Source: Oxalobacteraceae bacterium (lineage in GTDB: Bacteria > Pseudomonadota > Gammaproteobacteria > Burkholderiales > Burkholderiaceae_D). From it: a DNA stretch of 7,134 bases. The notes under the pieces are model-generated. The model saw only the letters and a list, made by a program, of their open reading frames with translations, made no database searches and was not told the DNA's origin. Where the stretch lies: NCBI GenBank assembly GCA_947446335.1, contig CANFGA010000160.1, forward strand, positions 1 through 7,134, given 5' to 3'. Position numbers and translations under genes: made by a program. This document shows, piece after piece, positions 1-4,990 of the stretch. Position 1 is the stretch's first letter, and each line of letters begins with the position of its first letter.

Positions 1-694
1 GCAGATCGAAATGCTCGAGCGCGCCGCGCCCGTTGGCGCCCAGTGTGCCGAAGCCGTGCGCATCGTCGACCACCAGCCAGGCGCCGTGCTGTTCGCACAG
101 CGCCAGCAGTTCGGGCAATGGAGCGAGGTCGCCATCCATGCTGAACACGCTGTCGGTGACGACCAGTTTGGTCGATGCGTTCGATGCCGCCAGCAGTGCA
201 GAGAGTGCCTCCAGGTCGGCGTGTGGATAGACCTTGACGCTGGCGCGCGCGAGGCGGGCGCCGTCGATCAGGGACGCGTGGTTGATCGCTTCGGAAAAGA
301 TTTCGCTGTCCGGGTCGCTCGCGGTGAGCGCGCTCAAGACCGCCAGGTTGGCCATGTAGCCGGTGCAGAAATACAGCGCCCTGGCCGATTCCAGATGCGG
401 GCCCACGAATTCGGCCAGCCGCTCTTCCAACTGCGCATGAGCGCGGCTATGGCCGCTGATCAGGTGCGAGGCGCCGCTGCCCACACCGTACAACGCCGCT
501 CCTTCTTGCAGCGCGGCGATCAGGCGCGGATGGCTGGCCAAGCCCAGGTAATCGTTGCTGCAAAAGGCCAGCAAATCGCGCCCGTCCACTGTCACGCGCG
601 GCGCGCAAGGCGTTGCGGTGATGCGGCGGCGGCGGATCAGGCTGCGCTGTTCGAGCGCGTGCAGTTGAAGATCAAGTTGCGCTATCAATTTCAT
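1..694 (-). CDS. bioF: 8-amino-7-oxononanoate synthase (BioF), N-terminal part, truncated by window edge
   Basis: PLP-dependent enzyme that condenses pimeloyl-ACP (or pimeloyl-CoA) with L-alanine to give KAPA, the first ring-forming-branch step of biotin synthesis; cytoplasmic. Translating the minus strand from the ATG at 694-692 gives 231 intact codons with no stop before the left edge. Family motifs are clear: FCSNDYLGLASHP (residues 44-56), GVGSGASHLISGHSRAH (70-86), a YFCTGYMANLAV segment (108-119), NHASLIDG with the PLP-ring-stacking His139, and VVDDAHGFGTLG (208-219) carrying the Asp and His that contact the cofactor. The PLP-binding lysine region (about residues 235-245 in the family) lies outside the window, so catalytic completeness cannot be judged. 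The start codon shares one base with the bioA stop (TGATG), and an AAGG sits 7 nt upstream inside bioA, which points to translational coupling. The family is about 380-400 residues, so roughly 40% is missing. bioD and bioB are expected further downstream, but this cannot be seen. Confidence 0.95.
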   Translation of the reverse strand, partial: MKLIAQLDLQLHALEQRSLIRRRRITATPCAPRVTVDGRDLLAFCSNDYLGLASHPRLIAALQEGAALYGVGSGASHLISGHSRAHAQLEERLAEFVGPHLESARALYFCTGYMANLAVLSALTASDPDSEIFSEAINHASLIDGARLARASVKVYPHADLEALSALLAASNASTKLVVTDSVFSMDGDLAPLPELLALCEQHGAWLVVDDAHGFGTLGANGRGALEHFDL

Positions 695-2061
695 CAGTTG
701 GCCTTGATCGTTTGTTCGAATACCGCCAGCGTGCGCGTGGCCAGCAGGTCGATCTCGTCATCGCCCAGGATATACGGGGGCATCATGTACACCGTGCGCC
801 CGATCGGGCGCAGCAGCAATTCATGTTCGACCGCATTGCTGAAGAATCGTTTGGAAAAGCTTGCACTGGCTGCCGGATCGGGTTCCACCGCATCGAAGGC
901 CCAGATCATTCCGCGCTGGCGGAAGTGGCGCACCCGCTCATGCTGCGCCAGCGGCGCCAAAGCCTGGGTCAAGCGCGCGGCGCGCACGCGGTTGTTGTGC
1001 AGCACATCATCCTCGATGAAGATGTCGAGCGTCGCCAGCGCGGCGCGGCAAGCGAGCGGATTGCCGGTGTACGAGTGCGAATGCAGGAAGCCGCGTGTCA
1101 CATCGGGGCTGTAGAATTTCTGATAGATCTCGTCCTTCGTCATCACCAGGGATAAGGGCAGATAACCGCCGCTGATCCCTTTCGACAGACACAGGAAGTC
1201 GGGCCATGCAATGTTGCCGTTGGTGACTGCCTGTTCGCAGGCAAAGAAAGTGCCGCTGCGCCCGCAGCCGACCGCGATTTCATCGAGGATCAGGTGCACC
1301 TGGTAACGGTCGCACAGGGCGCGCACCAGACTCAGGTAGAGCGGATCGTGCATCGCCATCCCGGTCGCGCACTGGACCAGCGGTTCGATGATGATCGCGG
1401 CGATATGGTTGCCGCGCTCGATGAACAGGCGCTCGACATCGCTTGCGGCACGGCGCGCGACATCCTGCGCCGTCTCGCCTTCTTGCGCGCCGCGCGCGTC
1501 CGGCGAGGCCACCACGTGGGCGGCGCGCAGCAGCGGGCCATAGGCATCCTTGAACAGCGCCACATCGGTCACCGCCAGCGCGCCGATGGTTTCGCCGTGA
1601 TAGCCGCCCTGGACGCAGACGAATTCCTGCTTGTCGGTCAAACCCGAGTTGCGCCACGCGTGAAAGCTCATCTTCAGCGCGATTTCGACCGCCGAGGCGC
1701 CGTCGGAGGCGTAAAAGCAATGGCCCAGCACGCCGTCGGTCAAGTTTGACAAGCGCTCCGACAGTTGCACCACCGGCTCGTGCGTGAAGCCGGCCAGCAT
1801 CGCGTGTTCGAGCCGGTCGAGCTGGTCCTTCAGCGCGGCATTGATGCGCGGGTTCGCGTGGCCGAACAGGTTGACCCACCACGAGCTGATCGCATCGAGG
1901 TAGCGCCTGCCTTCATGGTCGTACAGCCAGGCGCCGCGCCCATGGCTGAGCGCGATCAGGGGCACGTTTTCGTGGTGCTGCATCTGGGTACAAGGATGCC
2001 ATACGCTGCGCAGGCTGCGTTCTACCCAGGGGGATTGCGGTGTTGCGGAATTCGAATTCAA
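694..2061 (-). CDS. bioA: Adenosylmethionine-8-amino-7-oxononanoate aminotransferase (BioA)
   Basis: Class III PLP aminotransferase that converts KAPA to 7,8-diaminopelargonic acid, usually with S-adenosylmethionine as amino donor; cytoplasmic. The protein is 455 residues (E. coli BioA about 429). Landmarks: WHPCTQM (21-27), SSWW (59-62), SDGASAVEIALKM (119-131), GGYHGET (152-158, Tyr154), LILDEIAVGCGR (257-268, Asp260 for the PLP ring nitrogen), CLSKGISGGYLPLS (291-304, Lys294 as Schiff-base lysine), HSYTGNPLACRAA (329-341) and RPIGRTVYMMPPY (418-430, Arg418 for substrate). The start is TTG at 2061-2059, chosen because a GGAG lies 5 nt upstream and the conserved WHP motif then sits about 20 residues in; no ATG or GTG falls in frame between them. 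The SAM-contacting Tyr17 of E. coli BioA is Cys24 here, and Phe in the usual GFGR is Cys266. The gene overlaps bioF by one base, so they form one operon. It is separated from the upstream hydratase by a spacer with a large inverted repeat. Product call is firm; the amino donor is not settled by sequence alone. Confidence 0.97.
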   Translation of the reverse strand: MNSNSATPQSPWVERSLRSVWHPCTQMQHHENVPLIALSHGRGAWLYDHEGRRYLDAISSWWVNLFGHANPRINAALKDQLDRLEHAMLAGFTHEPVVQLSERLSNLTDGVLGHCFYASDGASAVEIALKMSFHAWRNSGLTDKQEFVCVQGGYHGETIGALAVTDVALFKDAYGPLLRAAHVVASPDARGAQEGETAQDVARRAASDVERLFIERGNHIAAIIIEPLVQCATGMAMHDPLYLSLVRALCDRYQVHLILDEIAVGCGRSGTFFACEQAVTNGNIAWPDFLCLSKGISGGYLPLSLVMTKDEIYQKFYSPDVTRGFLHSHSYTGNPLACRAALATLDIFIEDDVLHNNRVRAARLTQALAPLAQHERVRHFRQRGMIWAFDAVEPDPAASASFSKRFFSNAVEHELLLRPIGRTVYMMPPYILGDDEIDLLATRTLAVFEQTIKAN

Positions 2062-2066
2062 GATTG

Positions 2067-2070
2067 CTCC
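2067..2070 (-). promoter_or_regulatory. Ribosome binding site of bioA that fixes its TTG start
   Basis: On the minus strand GGAG is followed by five bases (CAATC) and then TTG at 2061-2059. This supports the unusual TTG start. The octamer GGAGCAAT that contains this site occurs again 15 bases further upstream (2085-2078), where no start codon follows at a suitable distance. Confidence 0.7.
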
Positions 2071-2081
2071 AGGTTAAATTG

Positions 2082-2187
2082 CTCCCTCATTCCCGGCCAT
2101 TCTCCCGCAGGCGAATCGCATCGCGATTCGGGCACAAAAATTTCCATGCCGGGAGAAGGGAGTAGATCAGGGCCGGGGATGAGGGAG
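2082..2187. repeat. Nested inverted repeat in the liuC-bioA spacer (large cruciform or leader hairpin)
   Basis: Three stems are nested. The outer arms are 2082-2098 (CTCCCTCATTCCCGGCC) and 2171-2187 (GGCCGGGGATGAGGGAG), complementary at 16 of 17 positions, the odd one being T2091 opposite G2178. The middle arms are 2100-2107 (TTCTCCCG) and 2150-2157 (CGGGAGAA), a perfect 8 bp. The inner hairpin is 2112-2119 (CGAATCGC) and 2123-2130 (GCGATTCG), a perfect 8 bp with a 3-base loop. The segment 2148-2162 (GCCGGGAGAAGGGAG) resembles the outer right arm and could pair with the same left arm, so two folds may compete. No T-run follows the inner hairpin on the minus strand, so it is not a standard intrinsic terminator. 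On the minus strand the outer stem ends 11 nt before the bioA ribosome binding site. It may be a leader or attenuator structure, or a degraded copy of a small dispersed repeat; the sequence alone does not decide. Confidence 0.75.
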
Positions 2188-2211
2188 TTGCCGGAGATGC
2201 GGGCATGAAAA

Positions 2212-2997
2212 TCAAGCCAGCCAGTCCGGCTTGCGTTTTTCGAGGAATGACAGCACGCCTTCGCGGCCCTCGCTTGACGCTCTTATCTGCGCTATGCGTT
2301 CGGCCGTATCTTGCACCAGCGCATCGCTCACCGGTCGGCCCGCGATGTCGCGCACCAGGATCTTGGCCTGGCGCACCGCCTGCGGGCCGTTCGTCAGCAG
2401 CGCCTTTGCGATCGCGGCCACCTTGTTGTCGAGTTCGGATGCCGCCACCACTTCATGGGCCAGACCGATCCGCTGCGCCTCGCGCGCGTCGAACCGTTCA
2501 GCGGTGAGGAAATAGCGGCGCGCCGCCTGTTCGCCGATGGCCTTGATCACGTAGGGCGCGATCGTGGCTGGAATCAGCCCCAGCTTCACTTCGCTCAGGC
2601 AGAAATGCGCTTCCTCGGCGGCGACGACGATGTCGCAGGCGGCGACCAAGCCCATGCCGCCGGCATAGCAATCGCCTTGCACCCTGGCCACGACCGGTTT
2701 CGGACAAGCGTAGATCGTGCGCAGCATCAGAGCCAGTTGCTGCGCGTCGGCCAGGTTTTCGGCATGTGTGTAGCACGCCATCTTTTTCATCCAGTTCAGA
2801 TCGGCGCCGGCGCAAAAGGCCGGGCCGTTGGCCGCCAGCACGATCGCGCGCACGGCGTCATTCTGGCCCAGATCGTGGAAGGCGTGCGTGAGGTCGGCGA
2901 TGGTCGCTTCGTTGAAGGCGTTGCGCACCTCCGGGCGGTCCAGCGTGATCGTTGCCAGCGCGCCTGTGATGTCTATGTGCAGCGTGTGATGCGGCAT
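2212..2997 (-). CDS. liuC: Enoyl-CoA hydratase, probable methylglutaconyl-CoA hydratase (LiuC type)
   Basis: Crotonase-fold hydratase of 261 residues, the normal length for the family. The best match by eye is the LiuC group, which hydrates 3-methylglutaconyl-CoA to HMG-CoA in leucine degradation. Supporting motifs: DRPEVRNAFN (20-29), FCAGADLNWMKKM (61-73, with the oxyanion-hole backbone at Ala63; LNWM is typical of this group), GDCYAGGMGLVAACDI (108-123, second oxyanion Gly near 113), FCLSEVKLGLIPA (132-144) and ARRYFLTAERF (159-169). Of the two glutamates used by rat mitochondrial crotonase, the second is present (Glu136) but the first is Gly116; this is common in LiuC-like proteins. The start is ATG at 2997-2995 because AGGAGA lies 7 nt upstream; an in-frame GTG at 3090 would add 31 unconserved residues and overlap the upstream gene. 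It lies 31 bp after the ychJ-like gene on the same strand, so they are probably cotranscribed. None of liuA, liuB, liuD or liuE is in view. A broader short-chain enoyl-CoA hydratase role remains possible. Confidence 0.88.
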   Translation of the reverse strand: MPHHTLHIDITGALATITLDRPEVRNAFNEATIADLTHAFHDLGQNDAVRAIVLAANGPAFCAGADLNWMKKMACYTHAENLADAQQLALMLRTIYACPKPVVARVQGDCYAGGMGLVAACDIVVAAEEAHFCLSEVKLGLIPATIAPYVIKAIGEQAARRYFLTAERFDAREAQRIGLAHEVVAASELDNKVAAIAKALLTNGPQAVRQAKILVRDIAGRPVSDALVQDTAERIAQIRASSEGREGVLSFLEKRKPDWLA

Positions 2998-3004
2998 GTC
3001 GGGT

Positions 3005-3010
3005 TCTCCT
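3005..3010 (-). promoter_or_regulatory. Ribosome binding site of the LiuC-type hydratase
   Basis: AGGAGA on the minus strand lies 7 nt before the ATG at 2997-2995. It decides the start in favour of the 261-residue product over the longer frame opening with GTG at 3090. Confidence 0.8.
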
Positions 3011-3028
3011 GGTGTGATGCAATCTTGC

Positions 3029-3475
3029 TTATCGGCGCACACGCTGGCCAGGCTCGGGAAAGCTGCCGTCGAGATAGAGCCAGCGTCCACCTTCGCGCAC
3101 GAAGCGGCTGACCTCGTGCAAGCGATGCGCGCGCCCGCCTATCTTGTAGCGGGCGACGAATTCGACGCTGGCATGGTCTGCCTCGGCAGATTCAGCATCA
3201 GCTTCAACTTCAGGTTGACGTATACGTAAAGGAGATTTTACCTCAAGTCCCAGCCAATGCAAGCCTTCATCGTCGCTCAATATCGGATCCGGGGGGCAGG
3301 TGCTGGCGTGCCAGGTGGCGCGCAGATAGGCTTCGTCGCGCAGCACGTAGGCGCTGTAGCGCGAGCGCATCAGTGCGCTCGCATCGGGCGCCAGCGCAGC
3401 GCCTGTGATGAACGGGCCGCAGCAAGCGGCAAGGGCGGCGCCGCCGCAAGGGCAGGCTAGTGTTGGGTTTGGCAT
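3029..3475 (-). CDS. YchJ-like protein (UPF0225) with N-terminal SEC-C-type cysteine motif
   Basis: Small cytoplasmic protein of 148 residues whose molecular role is not established. The N-terminus has a SEC-C-like zinc-binding pattern, CPCGG then ACCGPFI, with Cys8, Cys10, Cys18 and Cys19. It is followed by the family signature LMRSRYSAYVLRDEAYLRATW (residues 36 to 55) and ST.PP, then an NTF2-like body ending in ARYKIGGRAHRLHEVSRF and RWLYLDGSF. E. coli YchJ also has a C-terminal SEC-C motif; here the protein ends soon after YLDG, so that second motif is absent, as in many shorter relatives. An acidic, alanine-rich stretch (residues 89-103, three Asp or Glu clusters) looks like a loop insertion. 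The start chosen is ATG at 3475; an in-frame GTG at 3481 would add two residues. Neither start has a convincing ribosome binding site. The gene is first in its strand group, 31 bp upstream of the LiuC-type hydratase and divergent from the MFS gene. Confidence 0.9.
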   Translation of the reverse strand: MPNPTLACPCGGAALAACCGPFITGAALAPDASALMRSRYSAYVLRDEAYLRATWHASTCPPDPILSDDEGLHWLGLEVKSPLRIRQPEVEADAESAEADHASVEFVARYKIGGRAHRLHEVSRFVREGGRWLYLDGSFPEPGQRVRR

Positions 3476-3504
3476 CGTCACCGTGGAGGACAGAATTTGC
3501 CGAG

Positions 3505-3510
3505 ATTATC
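3505..3510 (-). promoter_or_regulatory. Candidate -10 element for the ychJ-liuC transcription unit
   Basis: The minus strand reads GATAAT here, five of six matches to TATAAT, about 30 nt upstream of the ychJ-like ATG. No good -35 hexamer lies at 15-18 nt spacing, so the promoter, if real, needs an activator or is weak. Confidence 0.3.
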
Positions 3511-3519
3511 CGCCATAAC

Positions 3520-3548
3520 TGGGCACACCGGGTTTTTGGCGCTACACT
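3520..3548 (+). promoter_or_regulatory. Candidate sigma-70 promoter for the MFS gene
   Basis: TGGGCA (3520-3525) and TACACT (3543-3548) are separated by 17 bases; each matches four of six consensus positions. It faces the MFS gene, with the ATG about 60 nt downstream of the -10 element. It lies back to back with the candidate minus-strand -10 at 3505-3510, so the two transcription units may share control. Support is by pattern only. Confidence 0.35.
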
Positions 3549-3608
3549 CCTGTGCTCATTGGACATGTTTTTCCGTACCGGTCCCTTCATCCGAACTGCA
3601 AAGAATCT

Positions 3609-4892
3609 ATGCAACGAGCGCAGCAACAAAGCCCCTGGTCCTGGGTGCCATCCCTGTATTTCGGCCAGGGCTTGCCCTATGTCGCGGTGATGATGCTGTC
3701 CGTCATCATGTACAAGAACCATGGCATTTCGAATGCCGATATCGCGCTCTATACCAGCTGGCTATACCTGCCGTGGGTCATCAAGCCGCTCTGGTCGCCG
3801 TTCATCGAGCTGTTCGGCACCAAGCGGATCTGGATCGTCGGCCTGCAACTGGTGATCGGGGCGGCGCTGGCGCTGGTCGCCTTGACCACGTCGCTGCCCC
3901 ATTTCTTTCAGCTCAGCCTGGCCGTGTTCTGGCTGATCGCCTTCAGTTCGGCCACCCACGACATCGCCGCCGATGGCTTTTACATGCTGGGCTTGACGCA
4001 GAACCGGCAAGCGGCGTTCGTCGGCGTGCGCAGCACCTTTTACCGGCTCGCGATGATCGCCGGCCAGGGGGCGCTGGTCTACCTGGCCGGCAGCTTGAGC
4101 GCCGCCACCGGCGATGTGCGGCTGGCCTGGTCCGTCGTGTTCCTGATCCTGGGCGGCTTGTTCGTCGGTTTGTCGCTGTACCATCATCTGGTCTTGCCCA
4201 AGCCAGGCAGCGACGTGACCGGCGTGCGCAGCGGCGCCCTGATGGCCGATTTCATGGCCACGTTTGCCTCTTTCTTCAAGAAAAAAGGCATACTCACGAT
4301 CCTCGGCTTTCTGCTGCTGTTTCGCCTCGGCGAAGCCCAATTGCTGAAGCTGGCGCTGCCTTTCTTGCTCGACCCGGCCCAGGCTGGCGGCCTGGGTTTG
4401 AGCACATCCGAGGTCGGGCTGGTGTATGGCACGGTGGGCGTGATTGCGCTGACGCTGGGCGGCTTGCTGGGCGGCTACGTGATTGCGCGCCACGGTTTGA
4501 AGCGCTGCCTGTGGGTGATGGTGCTGGCGGTGCATTTGCCGGACCTGGTGTTCGTCTATCTGGCCACGGCCTTGCCCGACAATCTGGCCCTGATCGCCGC
4601 CTGCATCGCGGCCGAGCAATTCGGCTACGGCTTCGGCTTCGCCGCCTACATGCTGTACATGATCATGGTGGCCGACGGGCCGCACAAGACGGCCCACTAT
4701 GCGATTTGCACCGGCTTCATGGCGCTCGGGATGATGTTGCCGGGCATGGTCAGCGGCAAGATACAAGAGTATCTCGGTTACCAGCATTTCTTCATCTGGG
4801 TCTGCATCGCGACCATCCCCGCCTTCGCGATGGCGGCGCTGGTCAAGATCGATCCGGAGTTTGGCAAGGCCGAGCCGGAAGGCGCGGTGTAG
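3609..4892 (+). CDS. MFS permease, AmpG-like (PAT-type), probable importer of cell-wall sugars or muropeptides
   Basis: Inner-membrane transporter of 427 residues with about 12 hydrophobic segments, the layout of the major facilitator superfamily. It resembles the AmpG/acetyl-CoA-transporter branch: SLYFGQGLPYVAVMMLS (15-31) in helix 1, WLYLPWVIKPLWSPFIELFG (51-70) leading into the first cytoplasmic loop, and SSATHDIAADGF (113-124), which lines up with the SASQDIVFDAW region of AmpG and keeps its Asp. A basic cytoplasmic stretch (FFKKKG, 222-227) marks the centre between the two six-helix halves. The start is ATG at 3609 because helix 1 then follows a short N-tail; an in-frame GTG at 3552 would add 19 unlike residues. 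The ribosome binding site is weak (AAGA, 4 nt spacing). Downstream on the same strand are a GHL10 glycosidase lipoprotein and a BadF-type sugar kinase. By analogy with murein-recycling clusters (AmpG; MurT of the Tannerella murTKQ operon) it probably carries an amino sugar or anhydro-muropeptide. The substrate is inference. Confidence 0.9.
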   Translation: MQRAQQQSPWSWVPSLYFGQGLPYVAVMMLSVIMYKNHGISNADIALYTSWLYLPWVIKPLWSPFIELFGTKRIWIVGLQLVIGAALALVALTTSLPHFFQLSLAVFWLIAFSSATHDIAADGFYMLGLTQNRQAAFVGVRSTFYRLAMIAGQGALVYLAGSLSAATGDVRLAWSVVFLILGGLFVGLSLYHHLVLPKPGSDVTGVRSGALMADFMATFASFFKKKGILTILGFLLLFRLGEAQLLKLALPFLLDPAQAGGLGLSTSEVGLVYGTVGVIALTLGGLLGGYVIARHGLKRCLWVMVLAVHLPDLVFVYLATALPDNLALIAACIAAEQFGYGFGFAAYMLYMIMVADGPHKTAHYAICTGFMALGMMLPGMVSGKIQEYLGYQHFFIWVCIATIPAFAMAALVKIDPEFGKAEPEGAV

Positions 4893-4950
4893 GGAGAAAT
4901 TCAATCGGGCTTGTTGCGTCCTTTTGCACGCATGCGCGGCCAAATTGCAC

Positions 4951-4956
4951 TATAGT
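4951..4956 (+). promoter_or_regulatory. Candidate -10 element upstream of the GHL10 lipoprotein gene
   Basis: TATAGT, five of six matches to TATAAT, lies 34 nt before the TTG start in the 98-bp gap after the MFS gene. The best -35-like hexamer is TTGCAC at 4924-4929, but its 21-nt spacing is too long. The gene may have its own weak promoter as well as readthrough from the MFS gene. Confidence 0.35.
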
Positions 4957-4980
4957 CGCCATCCAACGATGATTTTGACC

Positions 4981-4986
4981 GAGGAA
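4981..4986 (+). promoter_or_regulatory. Ribosome binding site that fixes the TTG start of the GHL10 gene
   Basis: GAGGAA ends four bases before TTG at 4991 (GAGG to TTG is 6 nt). Starting here gives an arginine-rich N-region before the lipoprotein signal helix; the later in-frame ATG at 5039 would lose it. The ATG that overlaps this site at 4986 is in another frame. Confidence 0.65.
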
Positions 4987-4990
4987 TGGT

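Noticed and set aside
11..1114. A 367-codon plus-strand open frame at the left end.
   Set aside because: It is antisense to bioF and the end of bioA, both strongly supported, and its translation is low-complexity without a family signature.
2058..2090. Ten-codon minus-strand mini-ORF starting ATG AGG GAG just before bioA, its TGA overlapping the bioA TTG.
   Set aside because: It has no ribosome binding site of its own, no biotin-related or repeated codons, and its start falls in the arm of the inverted repeat.
2213..2240. Plus-strand hairpin CAAGCC/GGCTTG followed by GCGTTTTT, resembling an intrinsic terminator.
   Set aside because: It lies in the 3' coding end of the LiuC-type gene, no plus-strand gene ends here, and the stem is only 6 bp with a 9-base loop. 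Likely chance.
2998..3090. 31-residue N-terminal extension of the LiuC-type hydratase from a GTG at 3090.
   Set aside because: It would overlap the ychJ-like gene, has no crotonase-like sequence, and the ATG at 2997 has a strong AGGAGA site.
3552..3608. Nineteen-residue N-terminal extension of the MFS permease from a GTG at 3552.
   Set aside because: The extension is not hydrophobic and not family-like, and it would start within a few bases of the candidate -10 element.
3762..4943. A 393-codon minus-strand open frame across the MFS gene.
   Set aside because: The translation is His/Gln/Arg-rich with no hydrophobic or catalytic pattern, while the plus strand encodes an evident 12-helix permease.
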